This document shows positions 1-6,102 of a stretch of 8,704 bases of DNA, piece after piece. The translations under genes were made by a program, and so were the position numbers. Every line of letters starts with the position of its first letter. Position 1 is the first letter of the stretch. This DNA is from CAYHIN01 sp964356705 (GTDB taxonomy: Bacteria; Patescibacteriota; Microgenomatia; CAZETR01; Amesbacteraceae), in contig CAYHIN010000032.1 in NCBI GenBank assembly GCA_964356705.1, positions 1 through 8,704 on the forward strand, given 5' to 3'. Below the pieces are notes generated by a model. It was not told the origin of the DNA, did no database searches, and saw nothing but the letters and a program-made list of their open reading frames with translations.

Positions 1-710
1 GCTGGTACGGCAAGATAGTAGGGGAGTCGGGACACCATTTTCACCAAGAAGTGCTCTTTCCCAAGCTTTTGCCTCTTTTAGACCTAAAACCCACTTCCAA
101 GGTCTTAGACGTGGGCTGTGGCAATGGCGTTTTTGTCAGCCAATTACCCACAGGAGCCACCTACTTTGGCCTAGATTCAGCTTCATCGCTTATCAGCCAG
201 GCTCCAGCAGGACCCAATAAAAAGTATTTTGTAGCAGATGCCACCAAAAGCTATCCCTTTCCTGACTCTGACTTTACCCACGCAGTTTTTGTCCTCTCGC
301 TGCAAAACATGGAGCAGGGGAGTGCGGCCATATTAGAGGCTGGCAAGCGGATCAGGTCAGGTGGAGTCATGGCTATTATTCTCAATCATCCAGCTTTCAG
401 GATCCCCAGGCAATCCAGTTGGCAGATAGACGAGGGCAACAAGACTGAGTATCGCCGTATCGACAGATATCTCTCGCCTCTCAAAATTCCGGTTACCACT
501 CATCCTGGCCAACCAGACTCAGGCGTCACCTGGTCCTTTCATCACCCCATTTCTGACTATACCCACTGGCTAAAGTCAGCCGGTCTCAAAGTTACCTCAG
601 TCGAGGAGTGGGCTTCAGACAAGGCCAGTGTAGGCAAAAAAGCCAAGATGGAGAACCGGGCCAGAAGTGAATTTCCACTCTTCATGGCCATCCTTGCCCA
701 AAAAGGCTAA
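1..710 (+). CDS. Class I SAM-dependent methyltransferase, 5' end missing
   Basis: A cytoplasmic SAM-dependent methyltransferase of the Methyltransf_11/UbiE type; the substrate cannot be told. The reading frame is open from base 3 to the TAA at 708-710. A GTG at 51 could serve as a start, but the 16 codons before it (WYGKIVGESG, then HHFHQE) look like a normal methyltransferase N-terminus, so I take the gene to begin upstream of the window. The SAM-binding motif I, VLDVGCGNG, is encoded at about 108-134. An acidic D follows in FGLD, then FVADA and the FPDSDFTHAVF segment typical of motif II/III. The C-terminal half, with the WSFHHP segment and a closing FPLFMAILAQ strand, completes a Rossmann-type domain. 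The gene looks richer in G+C than the pilus region downstream (visual impression, not computed). tRNA-Arg begins 12 nt after the stop. The family call is firm and the specific function is open. Confidence 0.85.
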   Translation, partial: WYGKIVGESGHHFHQEVLFPKLLPLLDLKPTSKVLDVGCGNGVFVSQLPTGATYFGLDSASSLISQAPAGPNKKYFVADATKSYPFPDSDFTHAVFVLSLQNMEQGSAAILEAGKRIRSGGVMAIILNHPAFRIPRQSSWQIDEGNKTEYRRIDRYLSPLKIPVTTHPGQPDSGVTWSFHHPISDYTHWLKSAGLKVTSVEEWASDKASVGKKAKMENRARSEFPLFMAILAQKG

Positions 711-713
711 AAT
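708..713 (+). promoter_or_regulatory. Possible -10 box for tRNA-Arg(UCG)
   Basis: TAAAAT overlaps the methyltransferase stop codon and lies 9 nt before the mature 5' end of tRNA-Arg, so a transcript would begin about 3 nt before the tRNA. The same TAAAAT hexamer precedes tRNA-Gly(UCC) and tRNA-Pro in this window. I see no convincing -35, so read-through from the methyltransferase gene is also possible. Confidence 0.3.
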
Positions 714-722
714 ACATTTGTT

Positions 723-794
723 GCGCCTATAGCTCAACGGATAGAGCAACTGTCTTCGGAACAGTTGATGCGAGTTCAATTCTTGCTAGGCGCA
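723..794 (+). tRNA. tRNA-Arg(UCG)
   Basis: The acceptor arms GCGCCTA (723-729) and TAGGCGC (787-793) pair fully, with discriminator A794. The D-arm is GCTC/GAGC. The anticodon stem ACTGT/ACAGT encloses the loop CTTCGGA, giving anticodon TCG, which reads CGA. The T-arm is GCGAG-TTCAATT-CTTGC. CCA is not encoded; the genomic continuation is CAC. The gene is convergent with the DUF2130 gene, whose stop lies 6 nt away. Confidence 0.95.
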
Positions 795-800
795 CACAAC

Positions 801-1823
801 TTACCCCTCTCCTAGGCTTTTGAGCTCAGGCAAGGAGGCTCCCATGATGCCAGCCAGATCTCCATGCATCCCATGCGTGTGATCAATGACCGCCCTTAGA
901 GACTTTTCCTGTTTCGTCCACTTAGCTGCAAACCAGCGTTTCTCTTTTTCTATTTCTTCCCGCATCACATCAAAAGCTTCGACAATGGCCTCAATGCGCT
1001 GTGTAAATTCCACCCCGGATAAATAATTATAGAGCACTTCCATCTTTTCGTTTTTTCCCGCCACCGACCTCTTTATATAGTGGGCTTGGATCAGGTTGGC
1101 TCGCAAGGCCATGGCCATCCCGATTGCAAATTCTCGTCCACATATCCATACCTGGTCTCGAAAAACCGCACACTTGATATCAGAGGGCAGATTTTCACTC
1201 ACGACTACTGCGATCTCGGCTTTCAGTTGTCTTTGGTCCTCTTTGAGCTTGGCGATCCAGGAGTCCGACCATTTAGCATTCTTGATCTCCCACAGAATTA
1301 CTCCCGATTTAGTTCCTGTCTTATCCCATACTTCTTGTATCAGGTCCGCCCCTCTTACTCCTTTACTCACCGGGGCGATCACGTCATTGGGAAACTCCTG
1401 CCGTAATAATCTTTCCAGTTCTAGCTCCATGACCTCACCCTGGTTTTGTTGCGAACCCTGCTGTAATTTGTGCTTTAGCTCTTCATTTACCTTGAGTGCA
1501 TCAGCTAACTGCTTTTGCATCTCGAGAGTCTTTAGATGTTGAGCTTCTTCGGCTTTTTTCGTAGTTTCTACTCTGATCTTTTCTTCCTCTGCCATCAATT
1601 TTTTTTGCATCTCTATCTCGATTTCCGACTCTCTTTTTTTCATCTCTCTCATCTGTTTAAGTAGCTCTGCCATCTGCTCGTTTGATTCTTTGAGTCTTTT
1701 TTCGTATTCATCTTTATATTTTTGGACTTCCGACGTTTTTACACTCTCTCTCACCTGATGCATTACAGCATCAGATATTTCGACCTGCTTGTTACAATGC
1801 GGACAAATAAAATTCGTTTCCAT
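801..1823 (-). CDS. DUF2130 family protein: zinc-binding N-terminus, coiled coil and restriction-nuclease-like domain
   Basis: A 340-residue soluble protein of the DUF2130 family; its biological role is not established. Residues 7-10 are CPHC, half of a zinc-ribbon-like site. Residues about 25-122 are a highly charged Lys/Glu/Gln-rich coiled coil. The conserved C-terminal domain starts near residue 130 with EVMELELERLL. It contains GAD (D160), then a strand ILWEIKNAKW with E179 and K181, the D...ExK spacing of PD-(D/E)XK nucleases. A second helical charged segment lies at about 280-310. The ATG at 1823 is the natural start because the zinc motif follows directly and tRNA-Gly(UCC) ends 9 nt upstream. 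No Shine-Dalgarno is visible. The gene probably shares a transcript with that tRNA. DUF2130 membership is strong; nuclease activity is inference from the motif. Confidence 0.85.
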   Translation of the reverse strand: METNFICPHCNKQVEISDAVMHQVRESVKTSEVQKYKDEYEKRLKESNEQMAELLKQMREMKKRESEIEIEMQKKLMAEEEKIRVETTKKAEEAQHLKTLEMQKQLADALKVNEELKHKLQQGSQQNQGEVMELELERLLRQEFPNDVIAPVSKGVRGADLIQEVWDKTGTKSGVILWEIKNAKWSDSWIAKLKEDQRQLKAEIAVVVSENLPSDIKCAVFRDQVWICGREFAIGMAMALRANLIQAHYIKRSVAGKNEKMEVLYNYLSGVEFTQRIEAIVEAFDVMREEIEKEKRWFAAKWTKQEKSLRAVIDHTHGMHGDLAGIMGASLPELKSLGEG

Positions 1824-1832
1824 AGAGTCTTG

Positions 1833-1903
1833 AGCGGGATAGGGGAGTCGAACCCCTCATTTCACTTTGGAAAAGTGAAGTTATACCGATTAACTAATCC
1901 CGC
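1833..1903 (-). tRNA. tRNA-Gly(UCC)
   Basis: Read on the minus strand, GCGGGAT (from 1903) pairs with ATCCCGC (1840-1834), and the discriminator is U (1833), as expected for bacterial glycine tRNAs. The D-arm is GTTA/TAAC. The anticodon stem TCACT/AGTGA encloses TTTCCAA, giving anticodon TCC. The T-arm is AGGGG-TTCGACT-CCCCT. CCA is not encoded (CAA follows). The DUF2130 start codon lies 9 nt beyond the 3' end. Confidence 0.95.
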
Positions 1904-1913
1904 AACAATCCTT

Positions 1914-1942
1914 ATTTTACCAAAGATACCGAAATCCGTTAA
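1914..1942 (-). promoter_or_regulatory. Probable sigma70-type promoter for tRNA-Gly(UCC) and DUF2130
   Basis: On the minus strand TTAACG (1942-1937) and TAAAAT (1919-1914) are separated by 17 nt. TGG directly before TAAAAT makes an extended -10. Transcription would start about 4 nt before the mature tRNA 5' end, which is typical for tRNA genes. The same TTGGTAAAAT string occurs before tRNA-Pro. Confidence 0.5.
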
Positions 1943-1980
1943 GTTAAATAGCCACTTTCCCCAAAGAGTCTTTCTTCTAG

Positions 1981-2009
1981 TTGAAAAAAGCAATAAAAAG
2001 ACTTAATAC
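1981..2009 (+). promoter_or_regulatory. Probable promoter giving a near-leaderless lipoprotein mRNA
   Basis: TTGAAA (1981-1986), a 17-nt spacer and TAATAC (2004-2009) form a good -35/-10 pair. Transcription would start within a base or two of the ATG at 2017. This argues that the in-frame TTG at 1981 is the -35 element and not a start codon. Confidence 0.5.
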
Positions 2010-2016
2010 ACGGAAC

Positions 2017-2481
2017 ATGAATAGATTTGACAGGTTAGTCAACACATTCAGAATAATTGGGGCATTCTCCTTAGTAGCTGCTTGCGCTGCACCTCCTGTC
2101 GACGCCTACGGAGTAGTAGATCAAAAATGTAAAGCAAACGACACTCTTACCATCGATGGAATCATCGTAGCCGCTAGCATATTTACGTTACTAAACGATC
2201 AAACTCTTGTTGTCGGGGCAAACAATTCTGGAGCAAACCTCCTTTTATACCAAGACGACGGAAGTATAACTATCAGGCCCTCCTCGAACGTTTTTCCACC
2301 AAAATTCCTTAAAGACGGAAGAATAGTCGTAGAAAAGTTCAATTTATCTCCAAATGACCTAATCGCAATTCAGCCCAGTGTTACAGATGACAAAACTTCC
2401 GTAGAGCTCGTCGTAGCAATTAGCTGTGAAGATCACACCACTATTCCTCCCTTTATTCCTGATGAGTTAATAGATAACTAA
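2017..2481 (+). CDS. Small putative lipoprotein of unknown function
   Basis: A 154-residue protein I cannot assign to a family. From the ATG at 2017 it has a short basic N-terminus, a hydrophobic core and the lipobox LVAAC with the cysteine at residue 23. This predicts export and anchoring by a lipid on the outer face of the membrane, where a small Asp/Asn-rich domain of about 130 residues would sit. Two further cysteines (residues 38 and 137) near the ends of the mature part could form a disulfide. Strand-like stretches (TLTIDGIIVAAS, QTLVVGAN, SVELVVAIS) suggest a beta-rich fold. An in-frame TTG at 1981 would add 12 residues, but it coincides with the best -35 box and lengthens the signal peptide without benefit. 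The stop codon overlaps the stop of the convergent msrA. The ORF is well supported; the function is unknown. Confidence 0.7.
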   Translation: MNRFDRLVNTFRIIGAFSLVAACAAPPVDAYGVVDQKCKANDTLTIDGIIVAASIFTLLNDQTLVVGANNSGANLLLYQDDGSITIRPSSNVFPPKFLKDGRIVVEKFNLSPNDLIAIQPSVTDDKTSVELVVAISCEDHTTIPPFIPDELIDN

Positions 2482-3005
2482 GCAATAAAAGAGTCACCAA
2501 ACTTCTGTCTGAGCTTCACTAATTTTGGTTCAATTACCGTCTGGCAATACATCGCGTCCTTGTGGCTTTCGTAATACTTCTTGTGATAATCCTCAGCTTC
2601 AAAAAACTCAGTCGCAGGCTCAACTGTCGTTACTACATTTATCCCTTCTTGCTGTAGTTTTCCAATCATAATTAGCGCCACATCTTGTTGAGACTGATCA
2701 TTAAAAAATATCACCGACTTGTACTGCGTCCCCTCATCAGCACCCTGTTTGTTTAAACTCGTGGGATCGTGCACCACAAAAAATACCTCCAGTATTTTTT
2801 CTAACTTAATGGTATCAGGGTCAAAATCTATTTTGGCCACTTCCACATGTCCGGTGTTTTCTTTACATACCTGTTCATAAGTCGGGTGAGGGACTGACCC
2901 ACCCATGTAGCCAGGCAACACACTCGTGACCCCTCGCAAGCTTGCAAATATCGCTTCCGTACACCAAAAACACCCGGCTCCCAGATAAATTGTTTGTGAT
3001 TTCAT
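2478..3005 (-). CDS. msrA: Peptide-methionine (S)-S-oxide reductase MsrA
   Basis: MsrA reduces the S-epimer of methionine sulfoxide in proteins back to methionine, using a cysteine sulfenic acid cycle recharged by thioredoxin. The 175-residue length suits the family. The catalytic motif GCFWC is at residues 11-15 with the nucleophile C12. Further signatures are GYMGG (32-36), GHVEV (52-56), HDPTSLN (79-85), GTQYKS (92-97) and EDYHKKYY (138-145). C154 in MYCQTVI is a candidate resolving cysteine, with C15 and C47 also present. There is no signal peptide, so it should act in the cytoplasm. It is the last gene of the minus-strand run after dsbA-like and msrB. It is separated from msrB by a hairpin repeat, which could uncouple its expression from the upstream genes. 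It ends in TAG, sharing bases with the TAA of the convergent lipoprotein gene. Confidence 0.96.
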   Translation of the reverse strand: MKSQTIYLGAGCFWCTEAIFASLRGVTSVLPGYMGGSVPHPTYEQVCKENTGHVEVAKIDFDPDTIKLEKILEVFFVVHDPTSLNKQGADEGTQYKSVIFFNDQSQQDVALIMIGKLQQEGINVVTTVEPATEFFEAEDYHKKYYESHKDAMYCQTVIEPKLVKLRQKFGDSFIA

Positions 3006-3014
3006 ACCTTATTT

Positions 3015-3076
3015 GTCATTCTGAGCGAAACGAAGAATCCAGCGTTCCTGGATCCTTCACTGACGTTCAGGATGAC
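3015..3076. repeat. REP-like imperfect inverted repeat forming a long hairpin
   Basis: The left arm (3015-3040, starting GTCATTCTGAGCG) is an imperfect inverted copy of the right arm (3050-3076, ending TTCAGGATGAC). The tip is a perfect 6-bp stem, ATCCAG (3037-3042) with CTGGAT (3048-3053), around a 5-nt loop. The base is closed by GTCAT/ATGAC and CTGA/TCAG, with a few mismatches between. Elements with this GTCATTCTGAGCG...AAGAATCC wording are, from general knowledge, dispersed intergenic repeats in several bacterial groups. It lies between msrB and msrA and supplies the last codons and the stop of msrB. It has no following T-run, so RNA stabilisation or partial attenuation is more likely than simple termination. 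Confidence 0.8.
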
Positions 3077-3386
3077 TAATGAATTTCATTGATATCGAAT
3101 TCACACAATGTCTCACATTCTTGAGAGTCAATTCTTCGCTCAAAAACACGTGACCCAGATGTGCTCCACAGTTGGCGCAGGTTATTTCAGTTCTTGAGCC
3201 GTCAGCATCTATAGTTCTTTTGACAGCGCCGGAAATTTCGTCATCAAAGCTGGGCCAGCCGCAAAAAGCATTGAATTTATCTTGCGACCTATACAGGGGC
3301 GTGTCACATCTTTTGCATACATACATACCATCTTGCCAAAAGTCTTCATACTCTCCCGAAAACGGCGGTTCTGTAAAATTATTCAT
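3057..3386 (-). CDS. msrB: Peptide-methionine (R)-S-oxide reductase MsrB
   Basis: MsrB (SelR domain) reduces the R-epimer of methionine sulfoxide in proteins, complementing the neighbouring MsrA. The structural zinc is held by two CxxC pairs, C24/C27 and C70/C73. GCGWPSF at 41-47 is the family signature and carries C42, and RHCVNS at 92-97 contains the catalytic C94. GAHLGHVF (74-81) is also diagnostic. At 109 residues it is short, starting just before the EPPFSG segment, so the extra N-terminal helix of many MsrBs is absent while the core is complete. The ATG lies 8 bp inside the end of the dsbA-like gene, so translation is probably coupled. The last residues, HPERQ, and the TGA are encoded by the inverted repeat at 3015-3076, so the original C-terminus was probably altered by that repeat. 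No export signal is seen. Confidence 0.95.
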   Translation of the reverse strand: MNNFTEPPFSGEYEDFWQDGMYVCKRCDTPLYRSQDKFNAFCGWPSFDDEISGAVKRTIDADGSRTEITCANCGAHLGHVFLSEELTLKNVRHCVNSISMKFISHPERQ

Positions 3387-4458
3387 CTTTCGTCACACAG
3401 TCTGTTCCCAATCCCCCCACACACTTTTCAATAGGTGGTTTCCCGCGCTCTGGACAAGCTTCCGAGTAAATACACGCTTTGTCCTCAACTTGTTTCATTT
3501 GAGCATCAGACAGTTTATTCGTACCGATTACGACTCTATCCAGATCGGAAATTGCATACTCCTCTGGTCTGCCGGTCATTCTCTTACCATTCACTACCCA
3601 CTCCAACTGGGTTGGGATACTTTCCCCCAAAGACGTAAACAGTTGGCCCAAAGTCGCACCTTTCTTGTGGACATGGACGATCTTCCCATTCCCATCATGG
3701 AAATGAATATCCACATGTTTCTCCATGAATTTATTGTCTGAATAATCCAACAGCTTCCCATCGTCAGAAAACACGGCCAAATCAACATGCCAGTGTACTT
3801 TTTCGCTAGTTTGAGTCTTAGCAAGTTCTCCCTCAATTATTTTCTTAAACTGTTCTAGTCCACCAGGAATAACTATTTTTTCTCCATTCACAAAAAAAGT
3901 TGGGGTACCACTTACACCCAAGTCTTCTCCGCTTTTTTGCTGAGCTCGAACTGCGTCAATAACATCAGCAGAATATATGTCTGACTTTGTTTTTTCCCAG
4001 TCTACTCCAGCAATTTTGGCATATTTTGCAAACTCTTCATCTGTATTTTTTGCCTTGCTCCAGACACTCTGATTTTCATATAGCTGTGCGTACACTTCCC
4101 AAAACTTATTCTGCAAAGAAGCGGTCTGAGAAAAAGTGGCCGCTGACCAAGCGTTTGCGTGGATCGAGGTTAGGGGAAAATGTCTATACACAAAACGCAG
4201 CTGGGTAGGATAATCATCTAACAACTGCTTGACAATAGGATAGTAAGAGGCACAAGAAGGGCATTGAAAATCCGCATATTCGATCAAAGTTACCGACGCA
4301 TTTGCAGGACCTTTAACCACGTCTTTGCCAGTAACGGCAAGCAACTCCAAGTTTGCAACCCCAGGCGTTGCCGGCTTATTTCTCCCCGCCAAAAAAAGCC
4401 CACCTCCCAAAAATAATACACAACCAACGATTACACCAATCACAATTCTTCGATCCAC
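3379..4458 (-). CDS. Membrane-anchored DsbA-like thiol oxidoreductase with His-rich C-terminal domain
   Basis: A 359-residue, three-part protein. Residues 5-24 are one hydrophobic helix (anchor or signal), placing the rest outside the cytoplasm. Residues about 37-215 are a DsbA-like thioredoxin fold (Thioredoxin_4 type), with the active site FQCPSC (C66, C69), a helical insertion and the cis-proline loop GVSGTPTFFVNG (P186). Residues about 220-312 form a second domain with HWH (222-224), HVDIHFH (H248, H252, H254) and HVH (262-264), seven histidines that could bind a metal. The following TLGQLFTSLG and VVNGK...SDLDRVVIG segments resemble a beta-grasp fold. A tail with four cysteines (C329, C335, C346, C354) ends the protein. 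The start is GTG at 4458, 19 nt after the vWA-pilin gene; the nearby ATG at 4468 is out of frame. The oxidoreductase role is strong. Its partner, plausibly the cysteine-rich vWA pilin upstream, is inference. Confidence 0.88.
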   Translation of the reverse strand: MDRRIVIGVIVGCVLFLGGGLFLAGRNKPATPGVANLELLAVTGKDVVKGPANASVTLIEYADFQCPSCASYYPIVKQLLDDYPTQLRFVYRHFPLTSIHANAWSAATFSQTASLQNKFWEVYAQLYENQSVWSKAKNTDEEFAKYAKIAGVDWEKTKSDIYSADVIDAVRAQQKSGEDLGVSGTPTFFVNGEKIVIPGGLEQFKKIIEGELAKTQTSEKVHWHVDLAVFSDDGKLLDYSDNKFMEKHVDIHFHDGNGKIVHVHKKGATLGQLFTSLGESIPTQLEWVVNGKRMTGRPEEYAISDLDRVVIGTNKLSDAQMKQVEDKACIYSEACPERGKPPIEKCVGGLGTDCVTKDE

Positions 4459-4477
4459 AGAGACACATTCTACACAC

Positions 4478-5650
4478 TTATGGCGTTGGTCTCAACCTTC
4501 CAAACGATATCGAAGAATAATCACTCAAGATATCACCAAACAATGTCTGAAGAATATCTGCCAAATCAGTCGCATTCACTGCATCATAAAAATGCGTTGC
4601 GTACTTTTCTAACATATCTTTTGTCGACCGGGGGACTTGTGTCGATATGGTCACTAGATAAGCATCCACGTTGGGGTCACGCAAACCATACTTGTTTATT
4701 TCCGATACGACGACATCCGTCCGACCCAAATTACAAGCCGAATAAGTATGTGCACTGGCAACACAGGGATTATTAAAATTGCAGCCAGCCAAAGCTCCGC
4801 AATAATTCATAGCGACACCATTCGAATTTAGGTTATTTGTATTTGGTTCACCATCTGTAATTACAATCTCGATTTTCTTTAACCGATCGTCCGGCACGGG
4901 ATAGTTAGTCGCAAAAAAATTGTGGAGAAACTCCAAACTCCCGCCCACATTCGTACCTCCAGAGTTGAGAGGCGCCGCACAAGCTTCACTATCCTGTTGC
5001 CTATCTCTAAATTGATTTATAATCTTTGATCTCAATAAAACCAAGTCCTGGGTAGGTTGCATTATCCATTTATTAGTAATACCAAATGTAGACAAACCTA
5101 ACCGTAAAAGTGGTAATTCACCAGAGGCATTAAAACTCTCCACCTCATCTACAAAAGCCAATGCCGCTACCCGCGCTTCGTGCAACCTGGTAGTACAAGA
5201 CGTCCCGCTGCAGCTTGCGTCTGCTCTCGTATTCATACTTCCAGTACAATCAATGTTCAAAACCATATCTACCTGATCATATAAAGATTTTGAAGATACC
5301 TGTGCCTCGCGAACCAGTCGCAAACTCGTTGATGCGAACTGTCTTCGGGTAATTACATCCATAGTGTATACGTTACCCTCTTGCGTGCCAATAGTATCCA
5401 ACTCAGTGCCATCAGACAAAATCTCATTGGTTTCAAATGGAAACACAAATGCCGACGGATAACCTCCCAAAAACTTAGCCAAGAGATCATTAATCCTACT
5501 TTCGGCCGTATATCCTGCTACCAACACATCCACCAGAGCTTGCGATCTATGTACAGACAACAACAACCTCGACTGCCACGCAGTAACCACAAAGACCCCC
5601 ACCATTGCAACCAAAAAAACCGAGATCAATGTAGCAATACCTTTTTTCAT
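4478..5650 (-). CDS. PilX/GspK-like minor pilin fused to a von Willebrand A domain (putative pilus-tip adhesin)
   Basis: A 390-residue protein with a type IV pilin-like N-terminus, KKG followed by IATLISVFLVAMVG and a long hydrophobic helix. It lacks the usual Glu at +5, as do PilX_N and GspK proteins, and AGYTAESRINDLL at 45-57 matches the 'AESG' end of that helix. Residues about 125-380 form a vWA domain with a complete metal-ion-dependent adhesion site: D134-x-T136-x-S138, T233 in SGGTNVGG, and D266 in VITDGEPN. Eight cysteines (135, 147, 152, 224, 284, 290, 296, 306) suggest disulfides. The start overlaps the preceding prepilin stop by ATGA, so translation is coupled. It occupies the pilX/gspK slot of a minor-pilin operon and would sit at the pilus tip, binding a ligand through a divalent cation. 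The domain calls are strong and the tip role is inferred from order and the missing Glu5. Confidence 0.85.
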   Translation of the reverse strand: MKKGIATLISVFLVAMVGVFVVTAWQSRLLLSVHRSQALVDVLVAGYTAESRINDLLAKFLGGYPSAFVFPFETNEILSDGTELDTIGTQEGNVYTMDVITRRQFASTSLRLVREAQVSSKSLYDQVDMVLNIDCTGSMNTRADASCSGTSCTTRLHEARVAALAFVDEVESFNASGELPLLRLGLSTFGITNKWIMQPTQDLVLLRSKIINQFRDRQQDSEACAAPLNSGGTNVGGSLEFLHNFFATNYPVPDDRLKKIEIVITDGEPNTNNLNSNGVAMNYCGALAGCNFNNPCVASAHTYSACNLGRTDVVVSEINKYGLRDPNVDAYLVTISTQVPRSTKDMLEKYATHFYDAVNATDLADILQTLFGDILSDYSSISFGRLRPTP

Positions 5651-6102
5651 GGCGATATGATCGAAGTTGCCTTACGCACACTCACAATTAACTTCAGTGT
5701 ATCCATTCTCAATACGTTGTCCTTATCTTCCATTGATATATCTACCAGTATCGATGGATAACCCGGAATTCCCGAATAATCCTGGATCTCAAACTTAGTT
5801 ATACGTAATCCCTCGGGGGTCAAAACGTCGTCATCCTTATAGAGTCTTCCATCAGATCTTAGTGCAAAAGTATGTCCATCCACAATCAAATCGTTTTCAC
5901 TTATGAGTACCACCTCGGCCCATCTGACAGAGTTGGACAACAAAAGTATCAAATCGTTTTTGGATTTTTCAAACACCTCAAGTCTCTTTGACCGGCTGTC
6001 AGAGTTGTAGAAAGTGATAAGCATCGAGCTCACAATCAAAAAAACAGTCGACGCCAAACCTACAGAGATCAAGATTTCCAATAAACTTAGACCTTTTCTC
6101 AT
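5647..6102 (-). CDS. Type IV prepilin-like minor pilin, PilW/GspJ position
   Basis: A 151-residue prepilin. The leader MRKG is followed by LSLLEILISVGL, so prepilin peptidase would cut after G4 and leave a mature start with Glu at +5, followed by the hydrophobic helix to about residue 30. The globular part is small and beta-rich (AEVVLISENDLIVDG, SILVDIS, LKLIVSVRKA). No cysteines are seen. It overlaps both neighbours by 4 bp (ATGA at each junction), so it belongs to one translationally coupled unit with the prepilin before it and the vWA pilin after it. Its place as the third small pilin before the Glu5-less protein corresponds to PilW in fimU-pilV-pilW-pilX or GspJ in gspH-I-J-K. The prepilin class is certain from the N-terminus. 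The PilW/GspJ assignment rests on position only. Confidence 0.85.
   Translation of the reverse strand: MRKGLSLLEILISVGLASTVFLIVSSMLITFYNSDSRSKRLEVFEKSKNDLILLLSNSVRWAEVVLISENDLIVDGHTFALRSDGRLYKDDDVLTPEGLRITKFEIQDYSGIPGYPSILVDISMEDKDNVLRMDTLKLIVSVRKATSIISP

Noticed and set aside
51..53. GTG as the true start of the methyltransferase
   Set aside because: The open frame continues to the window edge and the upstream codons resemble a normal methyltransferase N-terminus.
1096..1542. Plus-strand frames over the DUF2130 gene (also 1080-1406)
   Set aside because: They are antisense to a well-supported gene, low in complexity (Ser/Thr/Cys-rich) and have no recognisable start signal.
1722..2006. Plus-strand frame crossing tRNA-Gly(UCC)
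   Set aside because: It spans the DUF2130 start, a tRNA and its promoter; no protein-like features.
1981..2016. TTG start extending the lipoprotein by 12 residues
   Set aside because: The TTG is part of the best -35 box and the lipoprotein signal is complete from the ATG at 2017.
3015..3076. The hairpin as a standard terminator after msrB
   Set aside because: No T-run follows it on either strand and msrA on the same strand begins 10 nt after it.
3172..3741. Plus-strand 189-residue frame opposite msrB and the dsbA-like gene
   Set aside because: Both genes underneath have clear catalytic motifs, so this is a shadow.
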